Positions 1 to 13,100 of a stretch of 64,000 bases of DNA are shown here, piece by piece. A program made the position numbers and the translations under genes. Origin of the DNA: Owenia fusiformis. Its lineage: Eukaryota; Annelida; Polychaeta; Sabellida; Oweniidae. The DNA is taken from assembly GCA_903813345.2 (NCBI GenBank), contig CAIIXF020000003.1, forward strand, positions 29,839,248 through 29,903,247, read 5' to 3'. The notes beneath the pieces are model-generated. The model ran no database searches. It saw only the letters and a list, made by a program, of their open reading frames with translations, and was not told where the DNA came from. The first letter of the stretch is position 1. Every line of letters starts with the position of its first letter.

Positions 1-1180
1 TAACTGCCCATAGCAAATTCGTTTACCACACATTTTTACTCCACCCAAGATGAATTTATTCTAGAGAGTGTCTGGAACAAAATGATACCCACAAACCTTT
101 TTTCCGAGCCGAGTAACGAAATCAGACCTAGGGACAGCACTATTATGACCCCATACTAGACTTGTTATTAATGTTAGCATCAGTTGAGGCACTAGACAAT
201 GTCATTTTTTAGGATATCAAATGGAATGTCAGTATGGTATGTTAGCATATTCCAGGCCATCCACTTTTTGCTTGATTCAGATTTTGTACTTCATGGTGTT
301 GCTTAATTGAATAGCAAATGAAAACATTTTTTCTCAAACTGACAATTATAGAAATGGATAGACAGTTTAATTCATGCATTGAAATATTTCACATTCATCA
401 CATTTATAATGAACAGATTTCTCACAAACAGTTGACATAAATAGGTAATAGTAACCTGGTTTCGACAAATGAAATCAGACCCATGTTTTCCACCTTTTGT
501 ACAAGTACGTTTTGATTTATTTCTCATATTTCAATGACATAAAGTACAAATTTTCTTTAAATAGATAACCTTGGGGCTTACTTTTCCAGCATGCAAATAA
601 AGTTTTAAAAATTATATTATTTATATGTCTGGTCACACATATTTAGAGTAGTAAGATTAGTCAAATGTGACAGTTCACATACAATTTGTCCATAATAGAT
701 GAAACATACTCTATCGAATGTCAGTATTATCTACTTGGTCAACAAAGGTACATGGTTACAAATCAGTTGGAAGTAGTTCATGGTGCTTTTTCGAACTGTC
801 TATGATGCAACTAAATTGTGTGATTGCCAAAAAATTTCGGCTTTCAGTCAGGGGGGTGTGATAATTTCATGTTATAGTTTGTACATAGCTGTAGATGATA
901 ATGTTCTGAGGTATTGTATAATACCTTATTGTATCTTATTTACAGGTACATGTAAACAGTAATGTCTACAATTTTTGTCAAGCTACGATATGTCACACAG
1001 ATTCAAAATGGCCATCATTTTTAATGTTGAAATATCACTTTTTATGTTATAAATTCCAAAGTATTGCATTGATTTGCTTAATTATACAGGGAGCTAAGTG
1101 TATAGGTTAACAATAATGATTAGAATGCACTTTCCCCATGTGAGCCCAGTACCCATGGTACTGTTTATTTTTATTTGCAG
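1..1180. other. intron or 5' region of dipeptidase A, no exon seen
   Basis: I see no coding exon or RNA gene here. The exon at 1181 begins in mid-codon behind a good acceptor (tttgcag), so this stretch is most likely intron of dipeptidase gene A. The exon encoding its N-terminus and membrane anchor should lie before the window. The short open frame at 780-962 has no family resemblance. Confidence 0.6.
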
Positions 1181-4100
1181 ACACAATGATTTGCCATGGC
1201 AGTACAAGAAGCAGGCGAATAATTCTGTGGAGTCTATTGACCTTGAGCAGTCTCTCAAAGGCATCTGGTCCCCTACCCATACAGATATACCTCGTCTGAG
1301 GGAGGGGCGTGTAGGTGCTCAAGTAAGTCTCAGACATCTAGTTCTTTGCACACACACAGACGTATCTGCCATTCTCCCTGAAGAGGGGGGGGGGTTGTTT
1401 CTGGTTTCAGATATATAATATATCAGCTTAAGATATCCATCAATGAAAAATGTTATTCACTTTTTCCGTTTGAAAACTATGTTTATTTTTGGTAGCTGTG
1501 TCAAAAAAAGAACCTGGTTTTCCTAGAAATTTCAAATCAATTTACAAAATTGATGATTTCACTATTATTTTTATATTCCAGTTCTGGGCTGCTTATGTGC
1601 CTTGTGACTCGCAGTATAAGGATGCAGTTAGGCTCAGTTTTGAACAGTGTGATACAGTGAGACGTTTCGTCAAGAAATTCCCAGACACATTCCAATTTGT
1701 CACATCAGCTCAAGGTAGAAATTCCCGAAAGTATAATAAACAGGGTCAGCATCCTTCTTCAAAGGACTTCATTTATGCTTGAATTCAAGGAAAGAAGTGA
1801 AATATCCTTGGACCAAGGATGGGGTTCAGGCCTATAGCCAGTTTTTTGCCAAGGGGGTTCAGTTTTTAAGAAAAGCCAGAGTGGTTCAGATTTGACAATT
1901 TTGGCCAGAAATCACTAGAAAAGTTCTTAAAATGATGACAAACTGCATGAAAGAAGCTTTTGCCAGGTGGGTTACAGGCAGGTGTGGGGTAATACAGGGT
2001 AACAACACAGGTTTAACTAAAACTGTAAAAGTATCCATTCATTTAAATGACAGCTTTATTTTTAGGAGTATGAATTAGAATCTATACATGTGATAACATA
2101 ATGAAAGAAAAATTGTGAAGGTGATTAAAACAAATTTAGGGAGTATATTACAGGGTGACCCAAAATACTTGTTTAGCATGATAATTTATGAAATATCGGA
2201 GGGATATAGGGAACGCCTCCGTCCGTCCGTCCGGGCAATAACTCAAATACCGTTGGCCCGATTTTGTTCATATTTTGTACACATATACCCTATGGGGGTA
2301 GAAGTTCTGCTCGAAAGCCAATTTTCAAAATGGCCGCTCATTTCAAAATGGCGGCCATTTTAGTGCCGAATTTACAGTTATTTAGGTGCAATATGTAAAA
2401 CTTTAATAGGAATATGTTTTAGATGTAAAAAAATTATATAGGACATTAAGCTCGAAATGTAGATATTAAAGAAGCACATGGCAGCCATCTTGAAAAATGG
2501 CGGCCTTTACTCGTTATTTTATGATTTTTGCTGTAACTCTAAAAGTAGTGGAGCGATTTTGTTCATATTTGGTATGTGAATACTATAAACATTGCACACT
2601 GTCTAAAGACACTTTTGGTAGAAGGTGGCCATTTTAAAAAATTGCCGCCATTTTAACCTATTGCTTCACTCGAAAAGTAGTGAAGCAATTTTGTTCATAT
2701 TTGGTATGTGAATACTACAAGGATGGCATACTGTCTAATGAGACTTTTGGTAGAAGGCGGCCATTTTTTTCAAAATGGCCGCCATTTTAACGTATTTTAC
2801 TATAACTCGAAAAGTAGTGAAGCGATTTTGTTCATATTTGGTATGTGAATACTGTAAGCATGGCACACTGTCTAATGACACTTTTGGTAGAAGGCGGCCA
2901 TTTTGAAAAATGGCCGCCATTTTAACGTATTTTACTATAACTCGAAAAGTAGTGGAGTGATTTTGTTCATATTTGGTATGTGAATACTATAAGTATGTCA
3001 AATGGTCTAATGACACTTTTGGTAGAAGGCAGCCATTTTTGCTATAAACTTTGTTTGTAAAAATGCCATCCATGGCTGTTCGATGGGATTCGCTACGCTT
3101 TGGCGTTGCCGTTGTTCTGGTTAGTTTAAAAATCATCAAGTAAATATTCTGTTTTAGCCACATTACCTGTTTCACAATAATTGTCTAAGTAAAATTGGTA
3201 CTATCAAAGCTTCAGAGTTTTAGGGGGGTGGGAGGGGGAGGGTTAGTAAGAAATACATAAATAATGGCTCTAGATATTTCAATTCATTTTTATAGACTAT
3301 ATATTTATTCATTTATGTCATTTGAAGTTTGAAATCATTTAATAACTGTGGATTTAGAACCTACAACAAAGTCCTTGGGGAGAATACATCTGCCATTCTA
3401 ATTACAATGACCCATCAGAAAGGCAGTAGTGAGTACATCCTCGATCTTGGATTTAGTCAAACCTCTTTTTATGTCACCTACATACATCTGAGATTTAAGC
3501 AAACCTCTTTTGTGTCACCACCAAACAAGCAAACAAACAAACAAACAAACACACAAACATTTGTCATGTTAATGCCTAGTGCCTTGTTTGAAGAAAATAA
3601 TTAAATTCCATCAATGCAACAGGCATTGCATCCAATTTATAAAAAACATGCTAATCGTGTGTTCTGAAGCCTTTACAAGCTTACAAGTGGGATAAAGATT
3701 AACAAATGCTCCATTCCATATAAAAACAACACATTACATTTTATTGTTACAGAGATTGAAGATGCATTCGCAGCTGGGAAGATTGGCAGCATGATTGGTC
3801 TTGAGGGAGGACACTCCATAGATAGCAGTCTAGCCACATTGAGAATGTTCTATGATGTAGGAGTTAGATATATGACAGTCACTCACAGGTATTCATGTTT
3901 AACTCATCTCAAAAGATAAAAGATACATATTCTATTTTTGGTAGGTGTGAAAAGAAAAGTAAGAATATGGTTAAATGAATTGTTGATGATTTAGTGCACT
4001 CAAGTCTTGTATGCTACCCTTTGAACTTGTGCTTGTGCCCTCACTGATATTTTCATGCAAGACCCTCATGCTTTAAATCAATGACAACTCATTGAGCACT

Positions 4101-7100
4101 GGGCTAAATTCTTAAGTCTTTATTGGCCCATTGTCATAACAAATAACATGCATTATGCATACATGTATAACTCACTAAAGTGTATGATTTACAATATGCC
4201 TGTTAGCAGACTAAGAGTCTAGCTTCACATTTCACCTAAGGTCTTCGTATATGATACAATATGTTCCAATAAGATTTGGCATTCAATTTTTTAGGGGACC
4301 AAATCATGGCAACATTACTTGCATTGTTTTCTTATATGCTGAAGTCATTTGATAGAGGATAATACCCTGCTCTTAAATAGACAATAATCATTCTAAAGAT
4401 ATCTGGTATCTTATTAGAAAAATCTTGGCAAAAAGTAACATCGAGACCAGCTTCCATCAGTTGTCTATGGATGAATACACATTGGCATAGCTTGTTATAA
4501 GCCAGACAAGGCGTGGTAAAATTTAACAGGATTTTAAAAAAAAATTGTAGGAAACTGAAAATGATTTTCCCATAATGGTAAAATGTACTCTTTGACTAAG
4601 TTTTCCTTACCGATTTTGAAACCTGGGTATACTTTGGCATGACAAGACATAAATTGCACTCCAGTGTTATCATTCTTAGAAAGCAATAGAAGCACATGTA
4701 TATTGTATCGTGTCAATAAGTCAATAAAATGACCATAAACATGAATTGTATTTAATCTTTGGCAGGTGAAACAATGTAAGGCTCTTGAGAAGCTGTTGAA
4801 TAAGTGAAATAAAATGTTTCAGTTCAAGAGTAAAACAAAAGTGGACCTTTATTCCTTTTGATATGTGGACTATGCACAGTAGAATTTGTGAGATGAAAAG
4901 CATTATGAAAAAATATTCTGATTCAATACGGTGAAATTGCATATTTGAACACCTCTCTAATCCGAATGCCACTCAGTGTGAACACTTTATATTCTTTGTC
5001 CCAATTGGCTCATATATTAAAAAAATGTGAACTTTTGGCCGGCTCTGGTGCTGTTCGAATTAAATAGGTTTTACTGTACATATATCTGGGTGGAAGTAGT
5101 TGTTGCAATTTATACCATTTTGCATTTGAATTGCATATTTAGAAATAATTGATAAGAGAGGCCATGGCACTTTATAAACAAGTGTTCTGACTTAGCTTGT
5201 AGTACAATTGCAATAATTCTAGCCATTATTTCCACAGTATGGCAGTGCCATCTTTTAATAATGATCAAGTTTGAATCTTTCTTCAATGGAAACTACATAT
5301 TTAGCCAACATATTATGCTAATTCAATAGGCCAACTGCATTGGATTGAGTTTGTATAATTTGATCTCATATATTTCTCAATCCAAAATTTCAGACAAGAA
5401 CTACATTACAAGTTTGAAACATTGATTTTTGCATGGAAAAAGAAAAAAGACACAATTGTATTCAGAGGCGATATACTATTTTGAGAGGTGTAGAATATGC
5501 AGTAATATAACCAGTATTAAATGCCATCTTTTAATGATAAAGTTCAAACTTGGTAGTTTTCCCATCTTGATCTACAAGGTTTTGGTTGAATACCGAAGAC
5601 ACCCTTAAACTCATTGTAGTACTTGCAACTCATATTCAACAGATTAATGTGCATTTTGACATAAAAGTCTTTAATAGTATTTGGTTGTGATATATTCCCT
5701 GAACACAATATCATATTAGAGAATTTTTATTGGATATTCCATTGTGTAATTCTATTTTCATTGCAGTTGTAATACCCCATGGGCTGATAACTGGCTTGAA
5801 GATGAAAAACCATTGGCTGAGCAGGAGTTTGGTGGTCTTTCTGCATTTGGTGAGGTATGTGAAGTGTTTATGTCATATGAAACTTCAAAAAACTGTAATT
5901 TAGCATATATTAATGATTTATCATTGCAATATAATAAGAACAGTTAATCAAAAAAATGAGTCAGAAGCACCCAAACATTTTTGTTATTGTTTTTTTTTAT
6001 GTCACCACCTAAAAGTGATAACAGATTGTTATGGTGCTCATTTTTTATGACGGTGAATGGCGGTTGGTGGTTGGCAGTAGGCGATCGGCCTCTGTAACAA
6101 ATTCTAACAAATACTGTTTAAACTGACTTCAACTTTTTTTCAAAATCATCTAATTTTGAACTAATAATATTGTGAGCAACTAGGTGGTGAAATTTTGTCA
6201 TGTTAAAATTATTATTATGCTTTGTATTTTCATTGTCAAGCAATTAAAACTGAACTCATTGTTTTTTTACTTCCAAACGATTTCTTCGTGGATTCTCCTT
6301 AATATTTCTGCCAGTGAAGTAGTAGATTAGAAAATGTGATTTTTTTATATTGGTGTATAAGCTAGTTCAAATTCCACATTGTTTTGTTTAGTATCATTTT
6401 TAATAGAAATATAAGAGGATGACCGGGGAAGTTGTTTACCATTTTTATCGCACCCTAAGGTGCTATATTGTAATCAGTTTGCCAGGCGGTTGGGTGGGCG
6501 GGCAGTTGGGCGGGCAGGCGGGCGTCCCGGATAATCTTGTCTACAGGTTTCCAGCCAAACCGTTTGAGGGATTCATTTGAAATTCTCAGGGATGTTTCTA
6601 CCTATGAAAGTTTAGAACTGATTAGTTTTTCGACATTCTGGATAAATGTTAAGACGGCCATTTTGGATTTTCCATCCTAAAATCTTGTCTGTCAAGGCTT
6701 GTCTACAGGTTTCCAGCCAAACCGTTTGAGGGATTCATTTGAAATTCTCAGGGATGTTTCTACCTTTAAAAGTTAACTGATTAGTTTTTCGGCATTCTTG
6801 GTAAATGTTAAGGCGGCCATTTTTGATTTTTCCTCCTAAAATTGTGTCTGTGAAGGCTTGTTTTAAAAAATAAAAAGAATTTCCCATTGAGAGCAATGTT
6901 AAATTAAAACATTTTTTTAGAAATAACTAAACGGTCAATCTTTCCAATTTTCACATATTTTGTAATACATCAGTATATCTTTTACCAGGATTTTTTTCAG
7001 GAAAATCTGAATTGTGGAAAAAAGGCTGATACAGTAGTGAAGTAATACCTTAAAACGTGTCTCTTGAGGGTTGTTTACAGGTTTCATGGATTCATCCTAA

Positions 7101-10100
7101 AATTTTAGAGATGTTTCTATGGAAAGTTTAGGACTGATTAGTTTTTAGGCAGTCTGGGTAAATGTTAAAGTGGCCATTTTGAATTTTCCATCCCAAAAAG
7201 TTTATTCTGTTCAAGGGTGTGATTCTGTTCACTGTGTGGCTTATTCCAATTAAATCATGACATGATAGCAATGTCTGATTCCTAAATTTGTTACCCTTTG
7301 CATTTTTATTATCGACTTCACTTCTTAAAAGAGAGCTTTGTCTTCACTCTTTCAGTTTACAATAAATCTCTGATCTCACCGAGCCAGAGTTCATAGTCGA
7401 AAACGGACGACTTTGTATATATGGTCATTTTCTCTGACATAATCGTAGCATTAAATAGCTCACATTTAGCACATGTTCCTTCCAGTTTGCTGATTGGTTG
7501 AGAAAGGGTCAGCGTGGTAGGTTTGAAATAATTTATGACCCGGGCTGTCACAGGCACCGGTCATCGGGGCGGGGGGTACTTTATAACTAGACTCTGCGCG
7601 CAGGGTATAAATCTGTTAGCCAATCAGTTTGCAGTCAACACCTAAGTACCACAGGTGTATATGAGCATACACTGTATGATAGAATAATATGTTTCTCATT
7701 AATTTTTAAAAGTGCTATCTCCATTAATAAATGACAGTACACATCTTTATCTCACGCCTTTCCTTTCCTAGAATTATGAGAAAACAACAGCTGAGTGACA
7801 CTTATGTGAGATAGTCACACTATATGAGATATCAAAATAACACCTTAACAAGGACATTATGTCAATTCAGGCAAGTCTTAATTGCAACATTTTACTGAAA
7901 AACAGCTTTCAAGGATCTTCATAAAATCTATCCATCCTTCAGTCAAATGATTTCAGTTCAAAAAGTTTTTGTATAAGATCGACATAAATACATGTAATCC
8001 ATAATTTATGTCAGCAAAATATTCAATGAAACTACAAATTCTTTGTTAGATAAAACATTAACAATCAAACAAAAATACTAAATGCAAGAACCAAAATAAG
8101 CAGTTATATTCAAATTAGTATCTATCTAACAGATCTACAAAAACAATAAAAAATATATGCATATATACTGCCAGGCATGATCAGTTTTAAATCAATATTT
8201 TTAGGATTACTTTTACTCAAAGTGATAAGCATGACAATAGTTGTATTCAAATTGACTGCAAGAATATATTTTTTTGAATAATGCTGCAATAGTAAAGTCC
8301 ATTATTATGTAAAAATTCAAAATCCTTTATGTTCCCTTCTAATCTAAAGTATATATTTCCTGTTTATGAGGGATATGAATTTTATCCACAAATGGATATG
8401 AAATCTGCATCATTTCCAATTCAGTAGATAAAGAGTATTTTAAGTGATTCAGATCAAACTTTCCAAACAACTGATCAGCCATTCTTATTGTCAACAATCT
8501 TTTGAGTCAAGCAACAAAAATGTGTCACTGAAGGAATAAATGATGATAGGCCATTCAATATGGTGAAATTCAGGACGAGCTATACAAGCTATTATGAGGC
8601 TCGAAAATTACAAGCAATTACGGGACTCGTAACGAGGCCGTACAAGATTGTACAGGGCCCGTTGACTCAACGAGCCTCGTACAGGCTTGTACGAGGTCCG
8701 ATGTAATTTGCATGTGGACAGTTGTTTAGTTGTTATTTTATTCTTTAATTACTAATGGCTAATGGTCACTTATTTGACATGCTAAAAACACATATAGTAT
8801 GATTGAATATGAGGTGAAGATGAAGAAGAGTTCAAGCCCCAACATGCGTCATATATGACAACCACACCTATGAGCATCTCCTTATAAAAATAAGAGCTAC
8901 CATTTATTCTGAAAGATTCGCGAAGAATCATCATCATGGTGAACTGCACATTTGGCCGCAATCTCAGTAGCAAAGAGAATTGCACGAATATCACTCAGTT
9001 TGTTGGATCAATGGAAGCAGAAGACACAAGTAATTTATCATTAATGTTTCAAATGTTAGTTGCAGCTGCAATATGTCTGCTGAATCTTTTAGTTGTAATG
9101 TCGATTGTCCGCAATAAAAAATTGCAGTCAGTTTCAAACATATTCCGTGGATATCTTGCTTTAAATGACACCATATTTGGAGCTACGATTGTTGTACGAG
9201 GACTATTACAACTAACTGGAACATTAAGCAAGACAATACCATGTATAATACTGAATATTTTAACAAGTATATCAGCTGGTGTAACAATGACGGGTGTACT
9301 TCTATTGTGGATTGAAATTTATTTAACCATAAGACGAGTCTCGATAAAGGGGGCAATTAGCAAGAAAAAGGCTTTTAGTCTTATAGTGCTGACTGAAATT
9401 GTATGGACAGTGTACTTTTGCAGCTTTCCTTTGTTCCATAATAACAAACGCACAGACAAAACGTGCCATGTGAGCAATGGCCTTATTCACAAGAATCATT
9501 TGATAGGACTGTGCATAATTATGTTCTTGCACTTTATTGCACTCGTTGGAATACAATGTTTAACATTCTGGAACCTTCGCAAACATATTGCAAATCTTAA
9601 AGAGCTTGGCATGATGACACCAAAAGCACCCTTGAACAATGACCAGAATGTGAAGAATATAAATCAAAGAATCACAGTAATGGAGAATCCAGCATATTCC
9701 AATCCATCTCCGGGAATCTTCACCCAGGAGTGTTCTGATGGTGAGTTAAAGTCATCCGTGGCAACTCCATCGACAGAGCGACAAATTGAGGTGCAAAATT
9801 ATGAAGTAAAAAATAACATGTTGTATTATCAATGGTCATTGCGCATAACAAGAATTGCTAAGCTTATAAGTTTCATTTTTCTATCTTTTGCCATATGCTA
9901 CACTCCATTCATGGTTTGTGTGTTTCTGTACGCAATCCATCCTGGGCAGTATGTCAGTTCACAAATTAACTATATAGCTGGTACCATTTTAACTTTTAAC
10001 TCATTAACCAACGTTGTTATTTATCTAATTAGAAGCAAGGAGTACAGGAAGGCATTTAAGCACATCCTCACATGTAAGCGGGGTATGGTACCCATATGAT

Positions 10101-13100
10101 TCTTCTCATGCACAGTTCAGAATCACCATTTCAAATCAAACTTCATTAACAGTCCATATGTTTTGACATGCGCAAAGCTCTATTAAAGGCACACTATACT
10201 TAATTTAGAAGGAAAAAAAATTATTGAAACATGTTACTCACACCCCTGCTCAAATATGACACAAAGTTTGATTTCCTTTAATATTGAACCATGAAAAAAA
10301 TAGCTCCCATAGAAAAAAGCATTTGAAGTTCAGAGATCATTAGACATGCATGCACATGTTTTAACAAAGTGCATGTTTTAAATTATTATTGATTTAAAAG
10401 ATGTGACACTTCTATAAAAATGAATGTATCATGCAATACAAACAACTTTGCCATCTTTCAATGACATTGATTAAAACTTGATATACAAATATAAAGCTTG
10501 ACAGATCAAAAAAAAATTTTGATAATTTATTGTGAGCTTTGATGTGGTCCATTTGAGCTGCTGCTGGTGTCAAAAGAAAGATAAGGATCTTATCAATACA
10601 TTGGACATACTATGAATTTTAAATGTCTTTATTTTGCCCAAAAATGTTGAAAATTCCCAAAGTGGGCCTTTAAGTGATATTTTCATTTTAAATATGGAGG
10701 TCATTCCGATGTCTGACAACCCTTACAAAAAATCTAGGCAGGTTACACTTCTACCTTTTGTGAAATAACAATTAGAATTGCGTGGTCGTTTTGTGTTTTT
10801 TATCATTGTGGATCGTAATTCTATGTGTTGTGGTGTTAAAAACATCAGCAGAAACTTGATCCATTTGATAATTGAGTGAATTAGGTTACAGATTTTTCAA
10901 AAAACCGTCTCTTGCTAAGGATAGATAGACTTGTACATGGGCTTTCAAGAGAAAAGCCTATGACTTGTACTCAAATTCTGTGCACCTTAAAGGGTTCCGA
11001 TAAGCTTCCCCTATAAAAACAATATGGCGGCTCCAGGCGAGTCAACTGGATCAGTCTATTTTTAAGAAATAAGGGAATTTTCGTAAAATCCAGTTTATTG
11101 AAATTGTCTTGGAGATAAAGTAATCCATTTATAATGATTCTGAAAACATTATTGAGAGAGTTGTTGTTCGAAGAATGCACGTACCACAGCCAATATAAAT
11201 CCTTGTATTAGAACTGCTTTGTTTCATTTGGAGGATATTGCATGTGCCAACCTGCAGTGTACTAATACATTATGGAGAAATTTAGATATCATTTTTTCCT
11301 TATTATACACATGCAAATAGAAGATCTCGAAACTTCACCCATAAAGGTGAAATTGATTTTTCAAAATAAAAATCTCCCCTTTATAAATGTGTGACGATCC
11401 ATAATATACTTATGCTATAAAACAGTTAGAATTGTTGACACAACGACCTCGATTTTTAGTATAGATAAAGTATTTTGGGATCTTTTGAATGAGGCAAGTC
11501 TCTAATTGGAGAGGCAATCATGTCAACTTGAACAAAAGTTGAGTTTTGAAGAAAAATTGTAACATGCGCAGACAACCCATTTTCGTAATACCTTATTGGC
11601 AGTTCAGTTTCATAAACCAAAGAAGCAAAAAGTTTCTTTTTCCAGTTCTAGACCATTCCGGGGCATCTAGGCTTAGTACAGTGTATGTAAGAGATGTTAT
11701 CAGTTGTGGAAAAATAATGTTAATAGTTGTTGTAGAAAAATGATCTCAATAGTTGTTGAAAATGATGTTAACAGTTGTGAAAAATGATCTTAACAGTTGT
11801 GGAAAAATTATGTTAATAGTTGTTGAAAATGATGTTAATAGTTGTGAAGCAAATTATGTTAACACTTTTGGAAAATGTTGTTAAAAGTTGTAGAAAAAAT
11901 GATGTTAACAGTTGTGGGGAAATGATTTTAACCACTGTAGAAAAATGATGTTAATAATTGTGGAAAATGGTGATAACAGTTGTGAAAAAATAATTGTTCA
12001 TAGTTGCTGAAAAATGATGTTAACAGTTGTGGGAAAATGATATTAACCTTTGCAGAAAAATGATGTTAATAATTGTGGAAAAACGATGTTAACCATAGAA
12101 GAAAAATGATGTTAACAGTTGTGGAAAAATGATGTTAACCATTGAAGAAAATGATGTTAATAGTCTTTGAGAAATGCTGTTAACAGTTGTGGAAAAATGA
12201 TGTTAATAGTTGTCAAAAAATGATGTTAACAGTTGTGAAAAATGATGGTTACAGTTGTAAAACAAATGATGTTAAAGTTGTAAAAATGATGTTACCAGTT
12301 GTGAAACAATGATGTTACCAGTTGTGGCAAAATAAGGTAAATTTCGTGATTAAGTACACAGGATTTGCAATCAATTCAGTTTTGATCGTATTTTCAGAGT
12401 GTTTATTGAATGATATGTCTACAACAATTATGTTATGTATTGTATGTATCAAGTGTAATGTAAACTCATTAAAATTAAAACAAAAACTTACAAAGAGGAT
12501 TGGCTCCTATGATCGAAACTCACTATTTTCCAACAATGAAAATGTTGAAATGTCATTATTTTCTGAAGATAAAATAGACTATAAATTCAAAATAAACGGT
12601 TCAAATGATTCGAACCAATTTCTTGATCATTTCTTCTGAGTTTTGGAATTTTTTGTTAGAAAATTAGACCAAAATTCACGATTCAAATGTTGAAGTGAAC
12701 AAAATGGCGGCTGTTTGAATTCGAATTTTGTATCACGATATTCTCATATATGGGAGAGAATATCAATGTTGCACTCTAGGAGCCAATCCACTTTGAAAAA
12801 CTTAGTTGCATTTGGACGTGAGAGTAGGCTTGGGATTATATGATATATATTATATTATATGATATTATGCAGTTTATTGTCATCACCATAGAAACAAAAA
12901 AATAAATCTCTAGATTGTACTGAACATTTTGTTTCTGCAGTTTCTATTCAAAATATTTTGGACATTGTTTAAGTATTGTGAGTGCAGATAAAAATATTGG
13001 CAATTAAAATTATAACCCCTTCATTTATTGCACTCTTGGATACTATAAGTTATCACACGTTTCATGTGCATATGATATAGGAAATATATAACAAAAGGTA

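Noticed and set aside
12322-12639. 105-codon frame downstream of the 23-bp minisatellite
   Set aside because: It starts in the repeat and crosses a probable MITE end, with no similarity to any known protein.
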